A DNA stretch of 64,000 nt from Limnoperna fortunei (lineage: Eukaryota > Mollusca > Bivalvia > Mytilida > Modiolidae): contig OX104112.1 in the NCBI GenBank assembly GCA_944474755.1, positions 88,549,756 to 88,613,755 on the forward strand. Direction: 5' to 3'. The notes beneath the pieces are model-generated. The model made no database searches and was not told the origin of the DNA. It saw nothing but the letters and a program-made list of their open reading frames with translations. Made by a program: the position numbers and the translations under genes. Below are positions 47,504 to 58,470 of the stretch, in pieces (the stretch's first letter is position 1; the number at the start of each line of letters is the position of its first letter).

Positions 47504-47722
47504 TAAGAATAAAAGCAAAAATATGACAAAAGTAGCACTCACTGAAGAGAGCTTGTACTACTCACATTATTATTGCCCTAGTGTGTCAACAAGATTACTG
47601 ATCTTAGTTAGCTTAGAATAAAAGCAAAAATATGACAAAAGTAGCATTCACTGAAGAGAGCTTGTACATGTAGTACTCACATTTTTATTTCCCAGGTGTG
47701 TCACCAGGATTACTGATCTAAG
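47504..47722 (+). repeat. 109 bp tandem duplication containing the TMEM218 polyadenylation signal
   Basis: The unit aataaaagcaaaaatatgac...gattactgatct occurs twice, offset 109 bp. Each copy carries AATAAA (47508-47513 and 47617-47622), about 290 and 400 bp after the TMEM218 stop, so alternative 3' ends are possible. Confidence 0.75.
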
Positions 47723-47814
47723 TTAGCTACAATAATGTAGCTCATTCTTTTTTTTTTGTTTATGAATGGAGCTACAAAAGACGTTCCATTACTCGTAATG
47801 GAGCAGCCTGGGTT

Positions 47815-48330
47815 TTTGTCTCGCCTGTGACGAAAGTCGCTGGAGGCGAGCCATATGTATGGGAATCCAGCAGCAGCGGCAGCGTAAACACTTGGACATC
47901 TTGCTTTATATATTTGTAAGCCCAAGCCCTAGGTCCATCAATTTGGTCCAGAGGTAGCTTATGATGTCACCTGACCTTGACCTCAATTTCACGGTCCAGC
48001 GACTACGTTAAAGTTTTTGGGTTACAGCAGTTCCTCTGTAACTACGCATGGTAGGATGACAATATTTGGTATATAGGTTACTGATGATTAGTACATGACT
48101 GTCTGGTAGGTGTCACCTGACCTTAACCTCAATTTTACGGTCCAGCAACTACGTTAAAGTTTTTGGGTTACGACAGTTCTTCTGTAACCACACATGGTAG
48201 GATGACAATATTTGGTATACAGGTCACTGCTGATAACTAATGCTATTTACGTAATGCTTATGACAAAATTTATTTTCGTTACTGATGCGGAATGCAGGGG
48301 ATACGTTTTCCTGTCCACACTTGTTATGCA
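47815..48330 (+). mobile_element. Core-repeat element, copy B (relative of 6452-7200)
   Basis: Starts tgtctcgcctgtgacgaaag, with gcgagccatatgtatgggaa and acttggacatcttgctt as in copy A. The block tccagcgactacgttaaagt at 47995 recurs at 48141. It ends at gatgcggaatgcaggggata. It lies just downstream of TMEM218. Confidence 0.65.
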
Positions 48331-48679
48331 TATAATCAGCTATTAAACTGTTTCCATGGTTTGCTTCATCGTTTTTTTATGTCTTTGCAGTTTAACTTAA
48401 CTGATATTTCTGCAACACCTTATTCATTAGTTTTACACTTTATTTGTAATCATGGCATTATTGACAAAATTTGAATTCCAGAAGTGCATAATTTCTGAAT
48501 CAATTTGGGTAAAAAAAGTTCATTCCGGATAATTTAGTTATACCATTTGCATAAGCCAAACAAAAGCTTTACTGATACGAGATTCCACAATTTTATTTTG
48601 TCAACAAAGCCATGATTACGAAAAAGTGTTAAAATGATTTCATTAGACGTTGTAGAAATGTCAGCAGAGCATCAGTAAA

Positions 48680-50037
48680 CTAGAGGCTCCCAGGAGCCTG
48701 TATCGCTCACCTGAAACCAAACAACCGTTTTTTATCCAGCTTTTCTTTGCTATAAGGAATTGCCCAACACTTCTGCAAAAGTAATTAATTTTGACCTTTT
48801 AAGGGAAATTATTCCTATAAGGATTGATTGATTGGATGTCTGCTTTACGTCCAGCGAGCAGTATTTCAGCTATATTCAGGACGGGAACAAGTTAACCTTC
48901 CTATAAGGAGGAGCTTTTGATGCTTAGAGGGAGAAGGGAGGTTCACTTCAAATTTGCTGTACCTGTTATACTTTTTTAACTATCAGTCTCCTTCCCCCCC
49001 ATTTTCTATTTTAAGCCAATGTAGCTATTTAGGTAGTCAGGTGTCATGATTTGCACAATTTTGGTAGAGGACGTCCTAAAGATGATGTGTGCCAGGTTTC
49101 AAAACAGTCCTTTAATGGGTTAAAGAGGAGATTTTTTTAAAGCAAGTAAAATTGATTAAAAAAATGTTCAAGGAGAATAATTCCTAAACGGTTCATAAGA
49201 CAATCTTGACCCTAAGTCATTTTTATAGCCCTCATAGAGCAGAACAATTAAGCAATGCTAACTTTTTCTCTAGTTCTAATAATTTTCAACTTAAACCCAA
49301 TGGAGTGTTTCGTAGAGCTTTTGATGTAGATGAAACCATGTCTCTTCGGTTTTCCTGTATCTGTTACACTTTTTTTAGTATAAGCCAAAAACTGTATTTA
49401 CCCCCCTCCCCCTTCCATTCTATTTTTAGCCATGGCGGCCATGTTGGTTAATCTGCAGCCATGGTTGGTGGAAACTTGGTTGAGGACATTTGACGGATGA
49501 TGTGTACAAAGTTTCAAAGCAGTACTTTCAGTGGTTTCAGAGGAGAAGATTTTAAAAAATCAATTAAAACTGAATAAAAAAACAGTTCAAGGGGAATAAC
49601 TCTTAAACGGTTAATCAGACAATCTTGACTCTAAGCCAATTTTGCAGCCCTCATAGAGCAGAACAATTAAGCAATGCTTACTTTTTCTATAGTTCATATA
49701 ATTTTCAAGATTTTGAGTCAAAAATGACAAAAATCATCAATTTCGACAATTAAAGGGCAATAACTCCTACAAGGAGTCGTCATACAACTTTGACCCAATG
49801 GAGTGTTTTGTAGAGCTTTTGATGCTGAACATGGCGGCCATGTTGGTTGGTCTGAGGCCATGATTTGTGCAAACTTGGCAGAGGACATTTTACTGATGAT
49901 GTGTGCAAAGTTTCAAAGCAATACCTTCAGTGGTTTTGGAGAAGATTTTTAAAGAAAAGTTAACGACGCCGACGATGACGACGGACGCCAAATGATGGCA
50001 ATAGCTCACATGACCCTTCGGATCAGGTGAGCTAATA
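48680..50037 (-). mobile_element. Helitron/Helentron-like non-autonomous element, well-preserved ends
   Basis: On the minus strand the 5' end is ttagctcacctgatccgaag followed by ggtcatgtgagctattgcca and tggcgtccgtcgtc. About four core units follow (agtcaaagttgtat..., actcctt, agggcaataactcct in complement). The 3' end is caggtgagcgata, then AGGCTCCTGGGAGCCT as a hairpin and CTAG before T. The 5' agctcacctgat and 3' atcaggtgagc-type sequences are mutually inverted, a known Helentron feature. Confidence 0.75.
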
Positions 50038-50038
50038 A

Positions 50039-50094
50039 TTGTAACGTTTGGTTGTTGATATTGACATTATCAATATCAACTACCAAACGTTACA
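50039..50094. repeat. Hairpin adjoining the Helitron-like element
   Basis: tgtaacgtttggttgttgat pairs with atcaactaccaaacgttaca around a short gataatgtcaat-type centre. Stem of about 26 bp with one mismatch. Confidence 0.85.
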
Positions 50095-50337
50095 AGCGTT
50101 AGCCATGAATATTCTCATAAGAGATGAAACCGGTTGGACAATGAATTTACTGTGCATTACAGCAAAAATACTGTGACACTGTTTATTCGCGAAGTAATAT
50201 TAATCATATGCAGATTCTTAAAAATTCAAAAGAACTTTTGGAAAATTTAAAACTTCCACATATGTAGTTTTAGCTTACGAAAATACTTTTTTTTTTCTAC
50301 TAAAGAACTTAAAAGGAAAATTATGCTACAGCGAAGA

Positions 50338-50465
50338 ACAAGTTTGTGAGAGGGTGGACAGGGTAGTGGGAGACAGGGAGAAAGGAGTAGAGGGGAGGGA
50401 GAAAGGAGCTGAGGGGAGGGAGAAAGGAGAAAGGGGGAGGGAGAAAGGAAAAAATAAAAAAAAGA
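50338..50465 (+). repeat. 21 bp G-rich minisatellite, copy 1
   Basis: Units of gggagaaaggagctgagggga with variants. It is preceded by gagagggtggacaggg. The related array at 55150-55315 carries the complement of that flank on its right. Repeated GGGG/GGG runs could form G-quadruplexes. Confidence 0.85.
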
Positions 50466-50904
50466 GGGAGGCAGTACTTTTACAAATATGTTCTTTAATT
50501 CGTACCTGAAAATCATTTAATAAGTGCTAATTCATTGATGTAATTTAAAAAGACTAAAATTATTTTCATAAAACTCCAGTACAGAGATAAATTGCATCCA
50601 AATGATCAGAATGTTTACTATGCTAGTTATGCAGTAAGGTTTTCCTAAAGCGCATGCCTGTCCCTTTTCTATATTGTGATCACTTATTGACTAGGTGTCT
50701 GTCATCTGTTATCTGTCCGTTGTTAACTTTATAAACAATCTTCTCCTCTTACATCACTTTGAGTACCTAGTTTTAGCTTTGCATCAATGAGTTTGATCCA
50801 TGTATGTAAAACAAATATTAATCAAAGCGCAGTTTGCACTGGTAGTGTTTTATTGCATGTAGTACATAATACCGGTAGATTTTAACACAAATGAAGTTTT
50901 GTTA

Positions 50905-51312
50905 ATTCTTTTACATTGAAAATTGTAACAATTTCAATAAGACATAGCGCACGTTATTGGGGCCTCTAAACGTGGCGTCATTTGAGCTTTTTGACGTTAC
51001 GTTAAATATTACGTCGTGCACCTTAAAAGAGGGTTTAATATCTAGATTTGTATGTCTATGTCCACAATAAATAACCATTTATTGCTCAAATTGTATTTAA
51101 ATTCGCACATTCTTTTACATTGAAAATTGTAACAATTTCAATAAGACATAGCGCACGTTATTGGGGCCTCTAAACGTGGCGTCATTTGAGCTTTTTGACG
51201 TTACGTTAAATATTACGTCGTGCACCTTAAAAGAGGGTTTAATATCTAGATTTGTATGTCTATGTCCACAATAAATAACCATTTATTGCTCAAATTGTAT
51301 TTAAATTCGCAC
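50905..51312. repeat. 204 bp perfect tandem duplication
   Basis: 50905-51108 and 51109-51312 appear identical by eye (attcttttacattgaaaatt ... tatttaaattcgcac). The unit contains tacgttaaatattacgtcgt and cgcacgttattggggcc. Non-coding. Confidence 0.92.
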
Positions 51313-52560
51313 ACATACGTTTTGCGCATTAATATTTTCCTTATCGAATATTTATAATATGTTCATGCAATTTTGTTTATAATAACATCGTTTAAAAAAT
51401 GTCGCGCTAACGAAACGACTATAGACATAGATAAACTCGTGTAAATCTGACAAAAATATATGTTGTACTCTAAAAATTCATGGAAAAATTATTGAGAAAA
51501 AAAAACGCATATCTAAAATGATATTATATTTTTCAGTGTGAATTTAAAGTGCGGCAAATACGTCGAAAGTCGTAATAAATCGGTAAAAAATTACACAAAT
51601 GTGTTCGTAACAAACGTTACTAGACATGGTTGAATGTATAGTGCTTTCACAATACATGAAAACAAATTGAAAAAGGGCAAAATTTGAAATTAAGAAAAAC
51701 GCATTCTTGAAAAAGTGTTTTTTTTTCAATTTAACAAATAAAAAACATTAAAATATGGCATCTTTTATAGGTATATCCCGTTCTTCACAGTAATTCAGAG
51801 TAATGATTACGTCACCATACTAGATTTTGGATACCTAACACTAATGGCAAATTTCAGGAAAACAAGGAACTAAAAGCTCTGAATGTCCAAATGGCCTGGT
51901 CTTGCTTTTCTTGTTACAATTTACAACATGATTTATGGTGGAAATCTTGGTTAAATATTTTTAGTTTATAATTATTCAAGTATATTGGTTACCCAAAAGA
52001 CGGATATAGTTCGTTTTGATCCACAACTAAAAATACTTTCGTCATCCATTAAAGGTCTCCGAACCAAAAAATATTTACTAGTATCTGAAGCTAAAAAAGA
52101 CCCTACAACCTGCAGTAAGTCTTAGTCATTCATAATTACACTTGTAAAAAAAAATTATTGCTACACATGGAAAGCCTGTAATGCTCACATTACTCATCAC
52201 AAAAACTTTAGTTTAATCGACATGAACATGACACAAAATTTGTGGCCATCTTGAATTTAGGATCTGCGCCAAAATCTTAAAATTTATACAGTATCAATTA
52301 TGTTTGCTACTAAGATTTTCAGTGCAAGATTCATTTTAATTTCCGCCAATCAGAACATCAATGGCTCTACTAGCCACAATGCATTTTACAATGGCAGAAA
52401 ATTACCCTGATATTAGTTCTGCATAATTTGATTTAAATAAGTGAAATAGTTTCTGAAACCAGCTATTTTTAGTGCCTCTGGAGTTCTATGTTCCAGTGTT
52501 GTGGCCATCTTGGTTTTAGGATCAGTACCAAAGATTCACGATTTATAGAAAAGTAATACA
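51313..52560. other. No supported gene
   Basis: Two stretches with ggccatcttgaatttaggat and ggccatcttggttttaggat (about 52.25 and 52.5 kb) suggest a diverged tandem repeat. Nothing else recognised. Confidence 0.4.
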
Positions 52561-53715
52561 GTACACTGGTTTATGTATCTGAGAGCGGCCCTAATCTGAA
52601 CTATTTTTCCCAAGCGCAAGTTGAAGAACATGGGTCAACACATGTTTTGGCCAATATCTCACAATGTTATATAGCTACAGAAAAAAAACCGTTACATTAA
52701 AATGATCAGCACATTCAATCTTTTTTAATTTCAGAAGTTGTTTAACTGCCTGTAGGAGTTATGGACATTAAGTTACGATTTTTTTTTATAGAAAATTGTC
52801 AGTTTTGACAGTATAACTTGAAAAATAAAACAGCAGATTGATATAGTAAATTGCAAAATTGATCAGCCAGACAATGCAAATCACTATGTTGGTCTAAATT
52901 GTCTGACAAATTCTTAAAGGAGTTTTTGCCCTTTAATAATGACTACAGTGAAACTGTAAATTGCAAGACAATGCCTTTAAAAAACGCATTTGGTCCAAAA
53001 TTGTCAGACGAATCTTTACAGGTCTTTTTGCCCTTTAATAACAATTCTGTTAATAAAATATAAGTATTTGTCTTATAAATTTAGAGCTGGAGTAAAACTG
53101 TCAATTGCAAAAATAAACAGAAGGACATGGCCTACAAACTTATTATACAAATTTAATTGTCAAAAATATGTCCAGTTACTCCTTATTGTATTATATGTAA
53201 TTTACTCATAATTTTTCTTGAAATTTTCAGTGTTTGCTAAAACTTATAAATTTCTCAATGAATAATCCTCGTACTTACCATTAAGTTTTTATAAAGGAAT
53301 ACAAATTAAACAATTCAACAGTTAACAAAATCGCAAAGTTCCCAAGTCTGAAAATAAGGAAAAAATCCTTGAACAATAATAACAGGTGTACAACTTCAAT
53401 GCATTTTCAATCTTTCTGTGAAATTTAGAGTTCTAGACTGAAACTGCAGGAGTTAATTACACAATATATTTACTGTCTTCTGTAAATCTGCTCAAAAAAT
53501 GACCAAGTTCCAATGTCTGGAAAATTAGGAACATGCTGGAACACTTCCATAATAGCAGGTGCAACAAATTCAATACATGTGCAATCGTTATGTGAAGTTT
53601 CAGAGATCTGGGTTGAAAACTGTAGGAGGAGTTGATAAAAATAGATGCCCCATTTCCCCTGCCCGCCTTACCAAACCACACTATAGCCCAAAATCAGAGT
53701 GATACTCTAAACTGC
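52561..53715 (+). repeat. Diverged relative of the 161 bp core-repeat element
   Basis: Blocks like gtaaattgcaaaattgatca, ggtctaaattgtctgaca and ggagtttttgccctttaata recur at irregular spacing and resemble 1556-2990. It resumes after the retroelement remnant around 54180-54320 (tcaaatgacttctttttgga). No coding. Confidence 0.6.
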
Positions 53716-53739
53716 AAAAATGATCTGTAAGGCAAGGGC

Positions 53740-53906
53740 CACTCTAATTAAAATTAAATCTTTCACTTGCTTCCCCTTTTTGTTATTGGTCGCTGCGTTC
53801 ATCTTTCACTTGCTCCCCCCTTTTTGCTATGGTCGCTGCGTGTTACTACGCAGCTACCAATAACAAAAAGGGGGAGCAAGTAAAAGATTTAACTTTAATT
53901 AGATTG
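53740..53906. mobile_element. Rearranged copy of the CAATCTAATT foldback family, 9 bp target duplication
   Basis: 167 bp. Outer ends CACTCTAATTAAAATT and (complement) CAATCTAATTAAAGTT. The left arm is partly duplicated (ctttcacttgcttccccctt then ctttcacttgctccccc). Flanks ggcaagggc (53731-53739) and gacaagggc (53907-53915) differ at one base. Inserted immediately before a LINE remnant. Confidence 0.8.
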
Positions 53907-53915
53907 GACAAGGGC

Positions 53916-54099
53916 TACAAACAACGGCCAATAAACTCCAAATACAGAGCTGCAACACAGACACTTACAAGAACTCATTTATACCGCGGACAATCAAAGA
54001 CTGGAACCATCTGAGTGAAAATTGCACAACTGCTACTACTCTTGAATCCTTTAAGAGAGAACTCCGTGGGCAAGGAGCCTCTCTTAACCAGTACGACTA
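53916..54099 (+). pseudogene. LINE ORF2 extreme C-terminus
   Basis: Translation gives ANKLQIQSCNTDTYKNSFIP, then RTIKDWNHLSE and SFKRELRGQG, ending at a TAG at 54097-54099. The PRT-I/V-xxWN-L block is the conserved end of CR1/Jockey-type ORF2 proteins. Only this tail remains. Confidence 0.78.
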
Positions 54100-54179
54100 G
54101 ATCGCATCAACCCCCTGGGCACTATATTCAGTAGTGAAGTACAGCCAAGTACCTCTACAGATACAGAGATACAGGTCCA

Positions 54180-54755
54180 AGATTGTCAAATGACTTCTTT
54201 TTGGAGTTATTTCCCTTGAATGACAAAGTAATGAAATATCACTTTTCTCCTTTTAAATAAAAAAAACTATAGCAGCAAAAGTAAAACTGTAAATAGCACA
54301 AATAATCAGGCAATTTATGCTACAGCAGCAAATAATCCCTTTTTCATTACATTTATAAGCACCATTTTTTCAGTTTAAATTCCCTTTTAAGTCGATCAGA
54401 ACTTCGAGAATTTTTATGTTGCTGTGGTAGTTAAGAAATAACTCAAAAGTCTGAGAATTGATTTGAGTTTTGTTTTGAGAAATCTAGACCTAATCATGAA
54501 TTAATTTTTAACTAATCAAAATTTTACTCTAAATGTAAACCTATTAAATCCTCCCTGTAAATTAAGTGTAGAATAATGCTAATCTTACACGATAGTGAAC
54601 ACAGTTTTCTAAAAGTTTTAAAATGCAAGATTGTCCTAATGTTAAAGAATTTCTTTTGTGTTTCTTTTTCAAACTACAACGAGACAGTTAACAAGAGACC
54701 ATAAAAACAACGATGAATTGTACTTATGAATACACTATATTATTTTCTGAACATT
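54180..54755. other. Repeat remnant, otherwise nothing
   Basis: 54180-54320 resembles one unit of the 161 bp family. The remainder shows no feature. Confidence 0.4.
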
Positions 54756-54940
54756 TAGGTCTGTGTGGACTACGGGTGTTGGTGTACTAGAAATGTAAGT
54801 GGATTATAAATCTATGTGGAAAATAAGTCTGTATGGACCATAGGTCTGTGTGGACTATAGGTTGTATGGACTATAGGTTGTATGGACTAGAGATACAAGT
54901 TTGGGTGGACTATGGGTCTATGTGGACTACAGGTCTGGCT
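54756..54940. repeat. Degenerate (GTGTGGACTATAG)n minisatellite
   Basis: ggtctgtgtggactac, tgtatggaccataggt, tgtgtggactataggt and ttgtatggactatagg recur in units of about 17-22 bp. Confidence 0.75.
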
Positions 54941-55149
54941 GTATGATTGCTATTAGGTTTCAGTGTCAGGATTTCATAAATATACCGGTCACCGTTTATG
55001 ATCCTCATATTTTTTTACCAAAGGGTACGATACACCAATTAAATTCATTTGATAATGGGTCATGAGTCATGCTTTGTTTGTAAAAGTCGTTTATATGCTT
55101 CATGTCCCAAATTTATATCAGTTTTGAGTCAAAATTTAGTGATCTTTTG

Positions 55150-55318
55150 TATTGCTATAGGTTTTAAAGAGGGAGAAGTGTAAAGAGGGGAGGGAGAAAG
55201 AAGCCGAGGGGAGGGAGAAAGGAGTAGAGGGGAGTGAGAAAGGATCTGAGGGGAGGGAGAAAGGAGCTGAGGGGAGGGAGAAAGGAGCTGTGGGGAGGGA
55301 GAAAGGAGAAAGGTACCC
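55150..55318 (+). repeat. 21 bp G-rich minisatellite, copy 2
   Basis: About seven units of ggggagggagaaaggagctga, ending at ggtacccccctgtccacccc. On the minus strand the 21 bp unit keeps one frame open as PFSLPSA repeats (within 55136-55498); I regard this as an artefact. Right next to the reverse-transcriptase remnant. Confidence 0.87.
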
Positions 55319-55344
55319 CCCTGTCCACCCCCTCGTTTGTAGTA

Positions 55345-55900
55345 TTCTAAATTTTCTTATCAACAACATATATGTTACTTTGGAGAATTTTTTTTCAACA
55401 ATAGTAATTCCCATGGGTACAAACTGTGCCCCACTTCTTGCCGTTTTGTTCCTGTATTCTTGTGAAACGAAATTTCTTCGATGTCTTATTAAAGACAAGA
55501 AGATAGCAGAAGCTAAAGATCCTTTAATTTTAGATACAGATATATTGATGATGTTCTTTCAATTAACAAACCTCAATTTGCGTGTGGCTTCCGTTAATAT
55601 ATCCTTCAGAAATAGAAATTAAAGAAACCACAAAAACAGCTTCATCTACATCATTTTTAGACTTACACCTCGTATACTGATTTTTGCAAACGTCACCTAT
55701 TTCTTCGGGATAAACTTATAAACTAAGTTTACAAAAAAAACGACTCGTCAGTGCCTTTAATAAGTTTGACAAAAGATACAACTTCTTGTCGAAAAATAAT
55801 ATTCTATCACGTTTGAAAATATATGATTGCTGTAATGGAAGCGGGAGGTTTGGCATGCCACAAAACCTGGTTTAACCCACCATTTCTTTTGAAATGCCTG
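55345..55900 (+). pseudogene. Decayed reverse transcriptase, MGTNCAPLLA type (possibly Penelope-like)
   Basis: Frames give FLINNIYVTLENFFSTIVIP and PMGTNCAPLLAVLFLYSCE. After a shift comes FRYRYIDDVLSINKPQF with the catalytic YIDD, then after another shift YPSEIEIKETTKTASSTSF and LDLHLVY. The order fits the RT palm of a retroelement type I know as common in molluscs. Shifts and stops make it inactive. 55840-55935 (gggaggtttggcatgccaca, ctgtacaaagtcagg) looks like its 3' non-coding tail. Family placement is uncertain. Confidence 0.8.
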
Positions 55901-56126
55901 TACAAAGTCAGGACCATTGCTGTAGTTGCTTTATGTTGGTTGTTGGTTCCTGAGTTTGCCGGTTTCTCGGACTATGATTTGTGATTGTCTTTTTTTGACA
56001 ATTTCATCGATGTTCAGTATTTTGTTATTACCTTCATTCAGTATGTTCAGTATTTTAAAATGGTTACCGCCCTCTGTGTGCTTACATCAATACTCTACTG
56101 GATGTTTACATAACTGTTCGTAGTGT

Positions 56127-58470
56127 GATAACATGATTCCTATCCGCATTATGTTTACATGGTAACTGTCCTAATACATTGTTACCGTCTTCTCTGTGTT
56201 ACATGGTAACTGCGCTGTATAAAAATGATTACTGTCAGTATTTACACGATTAGTGTCCTCTGTGTTAACATGATTACTGTCCTCTGTGTTTACATGATTA
56301 CTGTCCTCTGTGTTTACATGATTACTGTCCTCTGTTTTAACATGATTACTATCCTCTGTATTAACATGATTACTGTTCTCTGTGTTTACATGATAACTGT
56401 CCTCTGTATTAACATGATTACTGTTCTCTGTGTTTACATGATTACTGTCATCTGTGTTTACATGATTACTGTCCTCTGTTTTAACATGATTACTATCCTC
56501 TGTATTAACATGATTACTGTCCTCTGTGTTTACACGATTACTGTCCTCTGTATTAACATGATTACTGTCCTCTGTATTAACATGATAACTGTCCTCTGTA
56601 TTAACACAACTCCTGTCCTCTGTGTTTGCATGATTACTGTCCGCTGTATTAACATAATTAGTGTCTTCTATATTAACATGATTACTGTTCTCTGTATTTA
56701 CATGGTTACTGTTCTCTTTGATTACACCATTGCTGTCCTATGTGTGTTAAAATGATTGCATGATAACCGTGCTGTATCAATATGATTACTGTCCTATGTA
56801 TTAACATGATAACTGTCCTCTATATTAACACGATTACTGTCCTCTGTATTAACATGATTTCTTTCCTCTGTACTAACATGATTACTGTCCTCGGTATTAA
56901 CATGATAACTGTCCTCTATATTAACATGATTTCTTTCCTCTGTATTAACATGATTACTGCATGTCCTCTATATCAACACGATTACTGTCCTCTGTATTAA
57001 CATGATTTCTTTCCTCTGTACTAACATGATTTCTTTCCTCTGTATTAACATGATTACTGTCCTCTGTATTAACATGATAACTGTCCTCTATATTAACATG
57101 ATAACTGTCCTCTGTATTAACATGATAACTGTCCTCTGTATTAACACAACTCCTGTCCTCTGTGTTTGCATGATTACTGTCCGCTGTATTAACATAATTA
57201 GTGTATTCTGTATTAACATGATTACTGTTCTCTGTATTTACATGGTTACTGTTCTCTTTGATTACACCATTGCTGTCCTATGTGTGTTAAAATGATTGCA
57301 TGATAACCGTGCTGTATCAATATGATTACTGTCCTCTGTATTAACATGATAACTGTCCTCTTTATTAACATGATAACTGTCCTCTATATTAACATGATTA
57401 CTGTTCTCTGTGTTAACATGACTACTGTCCTGTGTTTACATGATACCTGTGTTGTATTAACACGATATTTGTGTGAAAATGATAACTCTCCTCTGTGTTT
57501 ACACGATTACTGTCCACAGTGTATTAACATGATTACTGTCCACAGTGTGTTAACATGATTACTGTCCACAGTGTATTAACATGAGTACTGTCCACAGTGT
57601 GTTAACATGATTACTGCCCTCTATCCTCTGTATTAACATGATAACTGTCCTCTGTATTAACATGATAATTGTCCTCTATATTAACATGATTACTGTCCTC
57701 TATATTAACATGATAACTGTCCTTGGTATTAACATGATTACTGCCCTCTATCCTCTGTATCAATATGATTACTGTCCTCTATATTAACATGATTACTGTC
57801 CTCTGTATTAACATGATTACTGTCCTCTGTATTAACATGATAACTGTGCTGTATCAATATGATTACTGTCCTCTGTATTAACATGATTACTGTCCTCTGT
57901 ATTAACATGATTACTGTCCTCTATATCAACATGATTACTGTCCTCTGTATTAACATGATTACTGTCCTCTATATTAACATGATAACTGTCCTCTATATTA
58001 ACATGATTACTGTCCTCTGTATTAACATGATTACTGTCCTCTATATTAACATGATAACTGTCCTCTATATTAACATGATAACTGTCCTCTATATTAACAT
58101 GATTACTGTTCTCTGTGTCAACATGATTACTGTCCTGTGTTTACATGATAACTGTGTTGTATTAACATGATATCTGTGTGAACATGATTACTCTCCTCTG
58201 TGTTTACACGATTACTGTCCACAGTGTATTAACATGATTACAGTCCACAGTGTGTTAACATGAGTACTGTCCACAGTGTGTTAACATGATTACTGTCCTC
58301 CATGTTAACATGATACTGTACTCAGTGTGTTTACATGATTACTGTCCTCAGTGTGTTTACATGACAACTGTTCTCTTTATTAACATGACTACTGTCTTCT
58401 GTGTTTACATGATTACTGCAGCTGTCCTCTGTTAACCTGATTACTATCCTTAGTATGTTTACATGAATAC
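56127..58470. repeat. 24 bp minisatellite array, about 90 units, with higher-order duplications
   Basis: The unit is attactgtcctctgtattaa plus catg, with many variants. Because 24 is a multiple of 3, one frame stays open over long stretches as ITVLCINM repeats (176, 72, 97, 78 and 103 codons). A block around 56570-56810 recurs at 57110-57350 (offset 540 bp). Another near 57490 recurs near 58195. The right end has a 26 bp variant with ccacagtgtgttaacatg. No evidence of a gene. Confidence 0.93.

Noticed and set aside
55136..55498. Minus-strand SLPSAPF repeat protein
   Set aside because: A 21 bp repeat keeps the frame open; the rest overlaps reverse-transcriptase debris on the other strand.
56225..58170. 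Proteins made of ITVLCINM repeats
   Set aside because: Open only because the minisatellite unit is 24 bp; broken repeatedly by units that shift the frame.
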